The notes: generated by a model from the letters alone, not told the origin. A stretch of DNA of 64,000 nt from Armatimonadetes bacterium UBA5352 (GCA_002411015.1 DHPY01000074.1:16595-80594), one strand, 5' to 3'. Shown: positions 1 through 9,336, counted from the first letter of the stretch. Program-made: numbers and translations.

Positions 1-299
1 TGGCCCGCGGGCTGGCTGACTTCGCCGATTGTGAGCCCGCGATCGCCCTGGAGGCGAATCGAGGCTGCATCGAGGCTGTCGGTCGCCCACTGGAACGCGA
101 CGGTGTTGGCGCCCTGGCTCAGTCGCACCGCGGACTGCTGCTTCACGACCGCCTGCGCGGAGTCCCTGTAGATGGTCACCTCGGTCGGGCCCGGTTGCGC
201 GATCTGCTGGAGCATTGGCGCGCACAGCGCCATCCCTGAGGTGAGCCCGACGAGCGCCAGCGCGACGACGCAGGTCCACGACAGTCGTCCCATCATCAT
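1..299 (-). CDS. DUF4139/DUF4140-type secreted protein, N-terminal fragment
   Basis: Partial gene: the start lies at 297-299 and the gene runs off the left edge, leaving about 99 residues. Three consecutive ATG codons (299, 296, 293) are possible starts, and GGAG sits five to six bases before the first. The protein opens with a signal peptide (hydrophobic run after MGRLSW, cleavage near ALCAP). It continues with a pattern of the type VTIYRDSAQAVVKQQ..V.L..GANTVAFQW, which matches the N-terminal half of DUF4139/DUF4140 (MuiA-type) proteins. The molecular function of that family is not established. It lies 39 bp downstream of the alpha/beta hydrolase gene on the same strand and is probably the last visible gene of the moxR operon. 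The family call rests on pattern memory. Confidence 0.6.
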   Translation of the reverse strand, partial: MMMGRLSWTCVVALALVGLTSGMALCAPMLQQIAQPGPTEVTIYRDSAQAVVKQQSAVRLSQGANTVAFQWATDSLDAASIRLQGDRGLTIGEVSQPAG

Positions 300-338
300 T
301 CCCGCTCCAGTCTCCGAACCCGGATGAACTCGCCTGGA

Positions 339-3110
339 TCAGCGCACGGCCAGCCTGCCTGTAAGGGTCGCGCCACGCGCACCCTCCACGGTGACCCGGA
401 CGAGATGATCGCCCTTCGGCAGCGGCCCGGACTCCTCCCACGTCACCACAGCCTCGCCGCCCGGCTCGAGCAGCGCTGTCTTCGCCGCCGGATAGGCCCC
501 CGCCTCCATGATCGCGCAGTGAACGCGCGTCTCGACGGCGCGTTCGGGGTCGAGGTTGCGCAGCGTAGCATTGACCCGCCACGGCGCACCGTAGTCCTGA
601 TCCACCGGCTTCACCGACATCAGCGCCACGGGCAGGCCCGCGTCCGGCAGCACCGTGACGGGCAGCGGCCGCTCGACCTGGCGGCTCGCATCGCCATCCA
701 GCGCCCGGAGCGATGCCCGTAACTCCGCCGGGCCTGCCGCACGATCCTGCGGCCACCAGATGAACGACAGCTCGCGGTTGCCCTCGGCCGGCACCGTCAC
801 CTCGTGCGACTCCGGCGCTATACGGCCCGAGGGCGCGAGCGGACGCACCTGCGCGCGGCGCTCGACCGGACCGGAGTTGCACGCCCGGAACTTGAGGGTC
901 ACACAGCCCCCGGGCAGGACTACCGGGCGGTCGCTCAGGACGCTCAGATCGAACTGCTCGGGCGACTGCGCCGAGGTCGCGAGCTTCCGGCGCGTATCGG
1001 CGGGCCAGTCCCAGGTGCAGCCGGTGGCCATCACACTGACGACCTCGAACGCCTGCCGCTCCAGCAGCGCGTCCTCGGGAGCGGCGAACCAGGCGCGGCC
1101 CTCCTCATCGGCGGAGGCGGATCGCACGACCTCCCGGTCGCCCCACCAGCGGCCGGTGACGCGGGCGGTAGGGACCGGCTCGCCGGTCGAGTCAACAACA
1201 CGCACCGAGGCGCCCGTGATGCCCTCGCGCGTCTCCAACGCAAGCTCGGAGATGTGCGCGAGGCGGTGCTCCTCGGGCTTCTGCAGACGCACCCGGCGAA
1301 GCTCACCGAGGCGGTCCAGCTCCCACCGATCGTCGAAATAGTCGGCCTCGACGAAGTAGGCAGCCTCGTAGCAGGTCACTGGCGGCTTGTTGTTGACGTT
1401 CAGGACGAACGGGAGCTGCGCCTGGTCATTGTTGAAGATCAGGTAATCCGGGTAGCCCCACGGGAGCTTCTCGAGGTCGTACGCGAGGAGTTGCGGCACC
1501 TGGCTCTCGGGTTGCGTGAAGACACGGCGGTTGGCGATGATCAGGTGCGTGGTGAAGTCGGTGAGCGGGTTCGGGACGCAGAGCATCGCGCCGAACTGCT
1601 CACCCATGTAGCGGCGGTCGCCGCTCAGCTGATCGCTCACGATGACGCCGTCGCTCAGCACCCGGACAGGGAAAGGCCGGATAGAGTCGGCGAGGCGCAG
1701 GAGTGAGCTTGTGTCGAGAGTGCCGAAGACCACGAGCGTGTGCGATTCGAGATCATCGGGATGCAGGTCGCCCTCCGGCTGCGCGACGATCCCTGTGCCA
1801 TGCACGAAGAAGGCGTTCCAGTCCTTCGCGAACTGCTCGGCCTCAAGGCGATGGCGGGCAACCTCCTCGGGCGGACCGTCGCTGCCCCAGACGACCGTGA
1901 AGGGCCGCAAGAAGGCGTCGCCGATCGGGCCGGAGAGCCCCGGGCGCTTCACGAGCCCGCTGCAGGTGGCGTTAGCCGCGGGCTCGGCATGCCAGCCGAT
2001 CAGCGCGCCGGACTGGTCGCGCTCGGCGCTCAGGGCGAGCGTGACAGGCGGGCCTTCATAGCATGGGAAGCCGTCGGCGTAGATGCGCACGCTCTCGCGC
2101 TCGGCCAGTGGGCTGGCGGTGAGGAAGAGCGTGAAGCCGGATAGGTTGCCGGTGGTGGTCGCGACCACGTCATCGCTGGCGGTCACACGCAGAGTGCCGC
2201 TCATGCCGTCAACGTGGAAGTCCTCTATGCGGGCCCAGTAGAGCTCACCGTGCGGCAGGATCGTCGTCTGGATGGTGAAGGTCCGCGGCTCGCGCACGCG
2301 CCGGCGGCCGCGGAAGAAGTCGTAGATCGCCTCATAGTCCGTGCCCGCGCCGTGGCCGAGGGTGGGATTTGAGATGATGCGCTGATCGTAGCCGGGCGGC
2401 GCGGCCAGGCTCAGCTCGCGGAGGCGCTCGTAGAGGCGAAAGCCGTTCTCGGGCCAGACTGTGGTGTCGCTGCCGTCAACGATGTGCCCGGTGGCGCCAA
2501 GCTCGCCGCGCTCGGCCCAGTAGAGCGGCGACGATGCCTGCAGGAGCGGTCGGCGGAACTCCTCGATCTGCTCGACCGCGTCGGTGCGCGCGTACCAGTG
2601 CTTGTGCCAGAGGCGGAAGTCGGTCCAGCCGTCCACGCCCATGACCGCCGCGAAGACGTCCGGGTGGCGGAGGCCGTGGCGGAGCGCGCCGGTGCCGCCC
2701 ATCGAGCCGCCGGTCATGTAGATGCGATCGCGGTCGAGGCCGAAGCGCTCGCAGGCGTCCTCGACCACCCGCAGCGTCTCGTAGTCGCCCACGCCCTCGT
2801 AGAACGTTGGCCCGCGCGCGTTGAGGTGGATCAGCACCCATCCATGCGCGTCGGCCCACTGCGTCTGGAACTCGCTGAAGCGCGTGCCGACCGACCAGCC
2901 GTAGCCGTGGCCGTGGAGGACGGCCGGGAAGCCCGCTTCGCTCGCGGGAGGCGTCGAGGGCAGGTAAGCCCCGTAGGCCTGCAGCGAGTCGTCGATCGGC
3001 GAGCGGTACTGCACGACCCGCACGATGCCCTCAGCAGTGCTTACCGCCGGCAATGCGAGCGCTATGCACAGGGCCAGCAGGCTGCTGGCGATCAGTCGGG
3101 CACGACTCAT
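339..3110 (-). CDS. Secreted alpha/beta hydrolase (S9-like esterase/peptidase) with C-terminal beta domains
   Basis: The 923-residue product has a signal peptide (residues 1-26, ending VSTAEG), so it acts outside the cytoplasm. An alpha/beta-hydrolase core spans roughly residues 35-270. The nucleophile elbow is GGSMGG with Ser136, an oxyanion-type HGHGYG lies at 66-71, and the probable catalytic His is in the LGHGAG motif near residue 255. This resembles prolyl-oligopeptidase or esterase family members. The long C-terminal half is beta-rich and includes a CARDB-like segment with a VTVPAEGNREL pattern near residues 740-830, probably for binding or spacing. The start ATG overlaps the stop of the upstream transglutaminase gene as ATGA, with AAGGGG upstream, so translation is coupled. 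The substrate cannot be read from sequence. Confidence 0.75.
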   Translation of the reverse strand: MSRARLIASSLLALCIALALPAVSTAEGIVRVVQYRSPIDDSLQAYGAYLPSTPPASEAGFPAVLHGHGYGWSVGTRFSEFQTQWADAHGWVLIHLNARGPTFYEGVGDYETLRVVEDACERFGLDRDRIYMTGGSMGGTGALRHGLRHPDVFAAVMGVDGWTDFRLWHKHWYARTDAVEQIEEFRRPLLQASSPLYWAERGELGATGHIVDGSDTTVWPENGFRLYERLRELSLAAPPGYDQRIISNPTLGHGAGTDYEAIYDFFRGRRRVREPRTFTIQTTILPHGELYWARIEDFHVDGMSGTLRVTASDDVVATTTGNLSGFTLFLTASPLAERESVRIYADGFPCYEGPPVTLALSAERDQSGALIGWHAEPAANATCSGLVKRPGLSGPIGDAFLRPFTVVWGSDGPPEEVARHRLEAEQFAKDWNAFFVHGTGIVAQPEGDLHPDDLESHTLVVFGTLDTSSLLRLADSIRPFPVRVLSDGVIVSDQLSGDRRYMGEQFGAMLCVPNPLTDFTTHLIIANRRVFTQPESQVPQLLAYDLEKLPWGYPDYLIFNNDQAQLPFVLNVNNKPPVTCYEAAYFVEADYFDDRWELDRLGELRRVRLQKPEEHRLAHISELALETREGITGASVRVVDSTGEPVPTARVTGRWWGDREVVRSASADEEGRAWFAAPEDALLERQAFEVVSVMATGCTWDWPADTRRKLATSAQSPEQFDLSVLSDRPVVLPGGCVTLKFRACNSGPVERRAQVRPLAPSGRIAPESHEVTVPAEGNRELSFIWWPQDRAAGPAELRASLRALDGDASRQVERPLPVTVLPDAGLPVALMSVKPVDQDYGAPWRVNATLRNLDPERAVETRVHCAIMEAGAYPAAKTALLEPGGEAVVTWEESGPLPKGDHLVRVTVEGARGATLTGRLAVR

Positions 3111-5299
3111 CCGACGGCCCCTTCCTGTCTGTCGCCCGGCGCGAAGATCAGGTCCCTCAGGCGCGCAAGAGCCTGCTCGGTGCGATCCGCCATCGTCTCA
3201 GGCGGCGGCTGTGCGCCGAAACGTGCCTGCGCATAGGCGCTGGTGAGCAACGAGAGATCCTCCGCGAGCAGCGGGCGCTCCTGCGCCACCAATCGGTGGA
3301 ACTCCCATGGCGCGGCCACCTGCGGTCGCTCGATGCCCTCACCCGCCAGCCAGCGGAGTGCCTGGCGGTAGGCGTAGATGACGCGCTCCTCAGCGCCCGC
3401 GCCGGAGCGCAGCGGGCGGAGGCGCCTGCGATACCAGCGGTAGCCGAGCAACCCTCCTGCCACCGCGGCTGCAAGCAGCAGTGCCATGGCCAGACTGAGG
3501 AGGAGGTTCGCCCGAAGCCAGCGTCCGGCCTTCAGCAGCCCCGTGCCGATTCGGCCGAGGGCGTCGGTCAGACCCTCGGTGACGGTCTCCGGCTCAGTGT
3601 CCGATGGCGTGGGGTCGAAGTCCACCCAGCCGCTGTCGGGCAGGTAGACCTCGGCCCAGGCGTGGGCGTCCTGATCGCGGATCTCGAAGTGCTGCTCCTC
3701 AGGGATCCACTCGCCCGCGGTGAAGCCCGTGGCGAGGCGCGAGGGCACGCCCGCGATGCGCATCATGACGACCATCGCGGAGGCGTAGTGGTTGCACCAG
3801 CCGCGCCTGCCCACGAAGAGGAAGTGGTCCACGTAGTCCACGCCCTCGGGCAGCGGCGGGGTCTCGAGGTCGTACTCGTAGGTGGTGCGCAGGTAGTTCT
3901 CGATGGCGATGGCGATCTCCACCGGGCGTCCGGAGGTATCGGCGACAATCCGCTCGGTGAGATGTCGCACGCGGTCTGTGACATCGTCGGGAAGCTGCAG
4001 GGCGTGCTCAAGGTCCACTCTCGGAGGCGGCGGGGCGCCCTCGGGAGCCGTGAGTGCCGATGGTGTGGCGGCGAGCACCTCGTAGGTGTCGCCGGGGCCG
4101 AGGTAGCCGTTGAAGAGCACCATCCCCGAGCGGTCGTAGCGGATCGACGGGGTGCTCAGCGTCAGTTCCCGCGGACACCACGGTACCGGCAGCGTCCCGA
4201 TGAAGCTGTATCGCGGTGTGATGCGGACGCGCATCTCCTCGGTGACGAGGCTCGAGAGCCCGAAGGTCTCCGGCGGCGGCAGTTCCCACGGCCCCGGCGG
4301 CCTGCGCAGCCGCACCCACTCACGCTTGCTCTGCTCCCACTCGCGTCCGAGGTAGATGTCGTACGCGGTTGTCCGGATCTTCAGCGGGCTCTCACTTTCG
4401 ACGATCAGCATGAGCTGGTCGCGCGGCTCGGGCGCGCCCTCAGTCAGGCTCAGGGAGCGGGTGAGGCCGTATGGCATGTAGCGTTCGCCGATCATGAGTC
4501 GGGCGATTCGCCACGCGAGCTGCCTGCGCATCCACTGGCCGACGGGGTTCGATGGCTCGATCCGGGCTGCCACGCCCGCGATGATCGTGGCCGTGATGGC
4601 AGCCGCGACGAGCAGGCTGACCCATGAGTTGAGCCTGGGCCGCCAGCGTCCGCCGCTGACGCTTGCTGGAGCGATCACCTCGTCTATGTCATCGGCGCGG
4701 TGGGTGGCATGCTCGCCCGCCAGCATCGCAAGCGTGCCGGCCACCACGAGGGCGGTGCCGACGAAGGCGATCGGCGTCGGGGCGGCGATCAGCAGCAGCA
4801 GCAGGCCAGAGATGGCGGGAAGCGCGGTCAGGGTAAGGTCGCGTACGCTGCGAATTGCGAAAGCGCGGAAGACCATCACCCAGTAGAACAGGCCGACGAG
4901 GGTGCGGTAGCTCAGCACGAGACCTGAGGCGGCCCGCCCGCCGGTGAAGATGCCCATCCGCCACTCGATGATGCCGAGTATCAGGGCCAGGAGGAAGCTC
5001 GCCTGGTTCACCCAGAAGCGCGGGAAGGTGCTGAAGTGCAGCCGCCAGACAACCGGGAATGCGAACGCGACGAGCACTATCATCTCCAGCAGCAGGAACT
5101 CGCTGCTGAGCAGGGCGGAGGCGGCGAGCAGCGCGCCCGCCATCGTGAGCCAGCAGGCGCCCATGAGCAGGAGCCAGCGACGCCGCTCCTCAGGGGTAGC
5201 CTTCGGCGGCGAGTGCGGGTGCGGGAGGGCGCGACGCTGCTCAAGTCGGTGCCTCAGACGACTGAGCAACGGCTGTCGGAGACGCTCGGTGGCGGCCAT
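3107..5299 (-). CDS. TgpA-family membrane transglutaminase-like protein (DUF3488, transglutaminase core, DUF4129)
   Basis: The 730-residue protein has about six membrane helices in residues 45-250 (DUF3488-like part). A large extracytoplasmic region contains a transglutaminase/protease core at about 450-565. The catalytic triad is visible: Cys502 in GWCNHYASAMV, His546 in DAHAWAEV and Asp562 in VDFDPTP. One more helix at 597-620 is followed by a cytoplasmic DUF4129-like tail to 730. The family is membrane-anchored and widely found beside MoxR and DUF58 genes, as here; its substrate is generally unknown. Its start shares one base with the stop of the DUF58 gene (TGATG), and its stop overlaps the hydrolase start, so these genes form a translationally coupled operon. 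Confidence 0.9.
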   Translation of the reverse strand: MAATERLRQPLLSRLRHRLEQRRALPHPHSPPKATPEERRRWLLLMGACWLTMAGALLAASALLSSEFLLLEMIVLVAFAFPVVWRLHFSTFPRFWVNQASFLLALILGIIEWRMGIFTGGRAASGLVLSYRTLVGLFYWVMVFRAFAIRSVRDLTLTALPAISGLLLLLIAAPTPIAFVGTALVVAGTLAMLAGEHATHRADDIDEVIAPASVSGGRWRPRLNSWVSLLVAAAITATIIAGVAARIEPSNPVGQWMRRQLAWRIARLMIGERYMPYGLTRSLSLTEGAPEPRDQLMLIVESESPLKIRTTAYDIYLGREWEQSKREWVRLRRPPGPWELPPPETFGLSSLVTEEMRVRITPRYSFIGTLPVPWCPRELTLSTPSIRYDRSGMVLFNGYLGPGDTYEVLAATPSALTAPEGAPPPPRVDLEHALQLPDDVTDRVRHLTERIVADTSGRPVEIAIAIENYLRTTYEYDLETPPLPEGVDYVDHFLFVGRRGWCNHYASAMVVMMRIAGVPSRLATGFTAGEWIPEEQHFEIRDQDAHAWAEVYLPDSGWVDFDPTPSDTEPETVTEGLTDALGRIGTGLLKAGRWLRANLLLSLAMALLLAAAVAGGLLGYRWYRRRLRPLRSGAGAEERVIYAYRQALRWLAGEGIERPQVAAPWEFHRLVAQERPLLAEDLSLLTSAYAQARFGAQPPPETMADRTEQALARLRDLIFAPGDRQEGAVG

Positions 5300-6549
5300 C
5301 AGGCCACCCCCGCTCGATCAGCGGCCCCGGGACCGGAGGCCGCAGCGAGCGCTTCCTTGAGGCTTGCCGGAGAGCGCAGCAATCCCACTGCCATCCCCGC
5401 GGCTCGCGCGGCCTGCATGGTGGCGCGCGGACGCTCCACAAAGCGCTGGTCCGCGCTCTGCAGGTCGCCCTCCACGATCAGCAGCGTCACCGAACCCGCT
5501 CCGGACCTGACGCTGGAGATGGCCTGTACGAGGCCCTCCTCGGCACCGGTGGTAATGATGAAGACCGAGGCGCCGCGCGGCACCTGGCGAAGCCCGGCGG
5601 GCAGTGAGGCGATGAAAAGCTCCCGCGAGGGCTGCGCCTCCGCGAGTGCGACCATGATCCGCTGCAGGTGCGCCTGCCCGACGCCCGGGCGAGCGACACC
5701 CGGCGGCAGGCCCCGGCCGATCACCGCCACTGAGCGCTGCTCGGCAAGACCCGCGCGCGCCAGCGAGGCGGCGGCTGAGATGGCGGTCTCCAGCGTGGAG
5801 GTGGCGCCTGCGCCGTAGTGCGCGTCGGCGCCAAGATCGAGGTGGATCGAGATGACGTCGTGGCGGATCGGCTCGTACTCCTTGACCGCAAGCTCGCCGA
5901 CGTGCGCGGTGACTTTCCAGTGGACATGGCGCAGGTCATCGCCGGGGGTGTGCTCACGAATGCCGCGGAACTCGCCGCGATCGCGCCTCGCGTCGCGCCC
6001 GCGGGAGAAGAAGCGGCCGAACCCGGTCTCCCACGCGCCGACCCGTGGGACATCGTAGGTGCGCGGGAAGACGACGAGGTCAAACGCCTCACCGCGCGCT
6101 GAACGGCTCTGGAACATGCCGAGCGGATCGCTGTCAATCAGCAACGCCGGACCAAGCCTGTAGCGGCCGCGCGCCGGCGGGCGCAGCTCGACCTCCAGCC
6201 CCACGCTGGAAGCGGGCGGAAGCGGCGGCAGCAGCAGCCGCTGCGCAACCTCCACGCCGGGCACCGTCAGGTTGGTCGCGGTCAATTCGACCACGGCGCC
6301 GACGGTAATGCTGCCGACGGAGGTGACGGTCAGGGAGGGGCGGATGGCGGCGCCGGCCACTGAGCGGCGGGCGGGCAGGTGCATCTCCACCTGCAGGCGC
6401 GTCATCGCGAGCTGCGAGAGCAGGAATGCGGCGAGGATGACTGCTGCGCAGACGCCGGCCAGCACGTACATGACGGTGGCGTCATTCATCAGCCCGACGG
6501 TGGCGAAGATCACCGCGGCGAAGCTGAAGATGCGCAGGTTGCGGCTCAT
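5299..6549 (-). CDS. DUF58 domain-containing membrane protein
   Basis: The 416-residue protein has two N-terminal membrane helices (about residues 5-45). A beta-rich region follows, and then the DUF58 signature: a VFPRTYDVPR segment near residue 155 and FRGIREHTPGDDLRHVHWK near 195-212. The C-terminal part has a von Willebrand A-like fold expected from the family. DUF58 proteins are normally encoded next to MoxR AAA+ ATPases and are thought to be partners of their chaperone-like activity. Here the gene starts 21 bp after moxR and overlaps the TgpA gene by one base, the classic MoxR-DUF58-TgpA arrangement. Confidence 0.92.
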   Translation of the reverse strand: MSRNLRIFSFAAVIFATVGLMNDATVMYVLAGVCAAVILAAFLLSQLAMTRLQVEMHLPARRSVAGAAIRPSLTVTSVGSITVGAVVELTATNLTVPGVEVAQRLLLPPLPPASSVGLEVELRPPARGRYRLGPALLIDSDPLGMFQSRSARGEAFDLVVFPRTYDVPRVGAWETGFGRFFSRGRDARRDRGEFRGIREHTPGDDLRHVHWKVTAHVGELAVKEYEPIRHDVISIHLDLGADAHYGAGATSTLETAISAAASLARAGLAEQRSVAVIGRGLPPGVARPGVGQAHLQRIMVALAEAQPSRELFIASLPAGLRQVPRGASVFIITTGAEEGLVQAISSVRSGAGSVTLLIVEGDLQSADQRFVERPRATMQAARAAGMAVGLLRSPASLKEALAAASGPGAADRAGVA

Positions 6550-6570
6550 GAGGCAGACCTCTTGCGGTGC

Positions 6571-7542
6571 TCAGGAAGGCACGGGAGTGCTCGCCAGCAG
6601 GCCCTGGATGACCTCCGTTCCGGTGATGCCGCTCACGCGCGCCTCGGAGCGCGGGATGACCCGGTGCGCGAGCGCCTGCACGGCGATCGCCTTGATGTCA
6701 TCGGGGCCGACGAAGTCGCGGCCGGCGATGGTCGCCAGCGCCTGCGCGCAGCGGATCAGCGCGAGGCTGCCGCGCGGACCCGCGCCAAGGTAGAGCTGAT
6801 CGGATGCGCGCGTGGCCTCGATCAGGTCGAGCACGTACTCGTAGATCGCCGGGGCCACATGGCAACGCGCGGCCGTCTGCTGGACCGCCGCCATCTCCGC
6901 CGCGGCAGCGACCGGCTCCAGCGTCTCCACCGGGTGGCCCTCAAGCTGCTCGCGCACGATCTGCATCTCCTCGCCGCGCAGGGGGTAGCCGATGCTGAAG
7001 CGCAGGAGGAAGCGATCAAGCTGCGACTCCGGTAGTGGATAGACGCCCTCGTACTCGATCGGGTTCTCGGTGGCGATGACCATGAAGGGGCGCGGGAGGT
7101 CGTGGGTGATGCCGTCCACAGTGACCTGCCGCTCCTCCATCGCCTCGAGCAGCGACGACTGTGTGCGGGGCGAGGCGCGGTTGATCTCGTCGGCCAGCAC
7201 GATGTTCGCGAAGACGGGGCCATGGCGGAAGCTGAACTCGCTCACGCGCTGATCGAAGATCGAGACGCCGGTGACGTCGGTGGGGAGGAGGTCGGGGGTG
7301 AACTGGATGCGGCGGAACTCCCCGCCGATGGAGGCCGCCAGCGAGCGAGCGAGCATAGTCTTCCCGACGCCGGGAACGTCTTCAAGCAGCACATGGCCGC
7401 GGGCGACCATCGCGACGAGCGTGCGCTCGATCGCCTCACGCTTCCCGATGATCACGCGCTCCACGTTATCCGCTATCCGGCTGCAGACTGAGGCCGCTTC
7501 TTCGACTGTGAGGATGCTCTCCGTCATTACCCCATCGTCCAT
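6571..7542 (-). CDS. MoxR-family AAA+ ATPase
   Basis: The 323-residue protein carries the complete AAA+ core of the MoxR group: Walker A at LLEDVPGVGKT (52-62, Lys61), Walker B with sensor residues at VLADEINRASPRTQ, the MEERQVTVDG insert, the ATENPIEYEGVYPLPESQLDRF segment, and a C-terminal lid domain with GAGPRG. MoxR ATPases use ATP hydrolysis to remodel or activate partner proteins, often VWA-domain proteins such as the DUF58 protein encoded next. The first ATG (7542) has GGAGG ten bases upstream. An internal ATG five codons later has a weaker GGGG signal, so the longer start is preferred. It is the first gene of the operon running to position 1. Confidence 0.93.
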   Translation of the reverse strand: MDDGVMTESILTVEEAASVCSRIADNVERVIIGKREAIERTLVAMVARGHVLLEDVPGVGKTMLARSLAASIGGEFRRIQFTPDLLPTDVTGVSIFDQRVSEFSFRHGPVFANIVLADEINRASPRTQSSLLEAMEERQVTVDGITHDLPRPFMVIATENPIEYEGVYPLPESQLDRFLLRFSIGYPLRGEEMQIVREQLEGHPVETLEPVAAAAEMAAVQQTAARCHVAPAIYEYVLDLIEATRASDQLYLGAGPRGSLALIRCAQALATIAGRDFVGPDDIKAIAVQALAHRVIPRSEARVSGITGTEVIQGLLASTPVPS

Positions 7543-7594
7543 TCCCGTGTTGCCTCCGTCTGGAGCGGCAAACGACGGGGGCCGGCACAGCGGC

Positions 7595-7630
7595 TCAGAT
7601 CACCGTTCGCTCACGCTCACAGTGATCTGA
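7595..7630. repeat. Perfect 9-bp inverted repeat between genes
   Basis: TCAGATCAC at 7595-7603 is the exact reverse complement of GTGATCTGA at 7622-7630, with an 18-base spacer. It sits in the 180-bp gap between the sugar-isomerase-like gene and moxR, upstream of moxR on the coding strand. The arms could be an operator for a dimeric regulator or the stem of an RNA hairpin. No T-tract follows. Confidence 0.4.
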
Positions 7631-7635
7631 CCGCG

Positions 7636-7657
7636 CGCGGACGCTGGCGCGTCCGCG
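7636..7657 (-). terminator. GC-rich hairpin downstream of the TIM-barrel gene (possible terminator)
   Basis: CGCGGACGC (7636-7644) pairs perfectly with GCGTCCGCG (7649-7657) across a four-base loop. It begins about 65 bp after the stop of the minus-strand TIM-barrel gene and lies ahead of moxR. The stem is strong but there is no run of T on either strand. It is therefore only a candidate for a T-less or Rho-assisted terminator. Confidence 0.35.
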
Positions 7658-7722
7658 AGCGGCGGCCCCTCCAACGGCATAGCTACCCGGCGACTCCATG
7701 CGGCTCCTCTGCCCGGCGAGAG

Positions 7723-8541
7723 CTACTTGGCCGCTGCGATGTACTCGCGCAGCACCTGCGCGTCGTGCGGGAGGATGACCTCGGGCTCGAAGCACTTGAT
7801 CCACTCGCCCGAGAGCGAGCCCTGGTAGTCGATCGTCGCGAGCAGCTTGATCGCCTCGTCGTGCGGGATGTCGCCCTCGCCCATCAGCGCGATCGGCCAG
7901 CCCTGGCCGAGGCCGCCCTCCTCCGGCCGGACGCCATCGTGGATGTGGCAGTGCCGCACGTAGTCCTTCACGTTATTGAACGAGGTCTCCATGCTCTCGC
8001 CCCAGCGGTAGGGGTGCATGATGTCCCAGTTGATCGCGACCCCCGCGCTGTCGGCATTGCGCACAACCTCCAGCACATCAGCGGTGTGGCAGTAGGCATC
8101 GTGCGTCTCGAGGCAGAGGTAGACGCCGCGCTTCTTCGCGTACTCGCCGCACTCGTGCAGCGACTCGGCCACTATCTTCTTCGCCTCCGAGAACTCCATC
8201 CCCTCGGGCGTCATGCCGCCGAAGACGCGGATGTTCTGCGCGCCGAGGTCCGCGCACAGGTCGCAATACTGCTTCGTGAGGTCGATGGTCTCACGGCGCT
8301 CGTGGTCGGTGGCGAGGGCGTAGCGGCGTGAGGTGGCGATGGTGGTCAGAGCGACGCCGCAGCTCTCGAACTGGTCGGCGATCTCCCTGCGCTGCTTCTT
8401 CGTGGTCTCCAGCTCAACGCCGTGCTTCTGATTGGCCTCACAGCGCGGCTCGATCGCGTCGTAGCCGTAGCGGATGGCGGCGGTCAGATGCTCCTCCAGC
8501 GACCATTCCGGCGCGACAAAGGTCATGAAGCTGATCTTCAT
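7723..8541 (-). CDS. Sugar phosphate isomerase/epimerase-like TIM-barrel protein
   Basis: The 272-residue protein belongs to the xylose-isomerase-like/AP-endonuclease-2 TIM-barrel family (PF01261 type). Visible conserved pieces are the opening MKISFMTFV, a metal-binding Glu in YLCLETHDAYCHTADV, the Asp/His of INWDIMHPYRWGE, HCHIHDGV with two candidate metal-binding His, GEGDIPH and the closing SGEWIKCF. These residues are consistent with divalent-metal sugar isomerisation or epimerisation; the substrate is unknown. A longer reading from 8562 exists, but it would overlap the upstream glycosylase gene. The ATG at 8541 has GGTGAG six bases upstream and matches family length. Only 7 bp separate it from the glycosylase gene, so the two are probably co-transcribed. 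Confidence 0.88.
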   Translation of the reverse strand: MKISFMTFVAPEWSLEEHLTAAIRYGYDAIEPRCEANQKHGVELETTKKQRREIADQFESCGVALTTIATSRRYALATDHERRETIDLTKQYCDLCADLGAQNIRVFGGMTPEGMEFSEAKKIVAESLHECGEYAKKRGVYLCLETHDAYCHTADVLEVVRNADSAGVAINWDIMHPYRWGESMETSFNNVKDYVRHCHIHDGVRPEEGGLGQGWPIALMGEGDIPHDEAIKLLATIDYQGSLSGEWIKCFEPEVILPHDAQVLREYIAAAK

Positions 8542-8548
8542 TGCGAAC

Positions 8549-9181
8549 TCACCTTTCCTCAATGATGACAGGTGCGTCAGGCCTCGGAGGCCGCGAGAGC
8601 CACGGGGAATCGGCGATCATGTAGCGCAGCGGCATCTTCTCGCCGCATCCCTCGCCGAGGCCGATGCGCGTCGTGATCGCGATGCTTTCGGGCGGCTCAG
8701 GGGCCGGTGCGACGAAGAAGCCCCCGCGCGTGACGTCGCCTCCGTTGTCGGCCAGCGTGAGCCCGAATGCCTGCGCGAGTTTCGCCGGACCGCTGCAGAG
8801 GTCCTTCAGCGCATGCCGGCCGCGCCGCCTGCGCATGGCCTCAATGCCCGCGAGCGGCTCGGCGGCACGCAGCAGGACCGCCTCCGGGACGCCCTCCGGC
8901 TGCGTGACGAGGTTCATGCACAGGTGCATCCCGTAGATCAGGTAGACGTAGAGCGAGCCGGGCGGCCCGAACATCACGGAATTGCGCTCGGTCCGGCCGC
9001 GCGCTGCGTGGCAGCCGGGATCATCCTGCGCGAGGTACGCCTCGGTCTCGACGATCCGGGCGATCAGCGTCTCGCCCTCGAGGTGGCGCACGAGCAGACA
9101 GCCCAGCAGCTCCCGCGCGACGGTGCGCGTTGGCTGGAGGTAGGCGCTCGCTGGAATCGGCCTCAGTTCAGGGATGCGCAT
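8549..9181 (-). CDS. mpg: 3-methyladenine DNA glycosylase (AAG/Mpg family)
   Basis: The 210-residue protein matches the monofunctional alkyladenine DNA glycosylase family (PF02245), which excises alkylated and deaminated purines. Recognisable blocks are the N-terminal TRTVARELLGCLLV, the catalytic ARIVETEAYLAQDDPGCHA segment with the active-site Glu, the DNA-intercalating region around RNSVMFGPPGSLYVYLIYGMH, the EAVLLRAAEP block and CSGPAKLAQAFGL. Length is normal for the bacterial family. It is the first gene of a two-gene unit with the TIM-barrel protein, a pairing with no obvious functional link. It is transcribed away from the 475-bp repeat-rich intergenic region. Confidence 0.93.
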   Translation of the reverse strand: MRIPELRPIPASAYLQPTRTVARELLGCLLVRHLEGETLIARIVETEAYLAQDDPGCHAARGRTERNSVMFGPPGSLYVYLIYGMHLCMNLVTQPEGVPEAVLLRAAEPLAGIEAMRRRRGRHALKDLCSGPAKLAQAFGLTLADNGGDVTRGGFFVAPAPEPPESIAITTRIGLGEGCGEKMPLRYMIADSPWLSRPPRPDAPVIIEER

Positions 9182-9336
9182 ATTGTGCTCAATTCAAGGT
9201 TTGGCTTCAATGAGACGCGGGTAACCACTAGATGCGACGCCATGAGCGAGCGCATCGAGAAGGAGCGCAGCGTTGGGCTGCGCAGTCCGTCGGCAACCTC
9301 TCCCTCCAGGTTTTGCGAGTGCTGACGGACACAGGG

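Noticed and set aside
3053..4627. Antisense open frame of 524 codons opposite the transglutaminase gene
   Set aside because: Low-complexity Arg/Gly/Val composition. The opposite strand encodes an intact catalytic triad and membrane helices.
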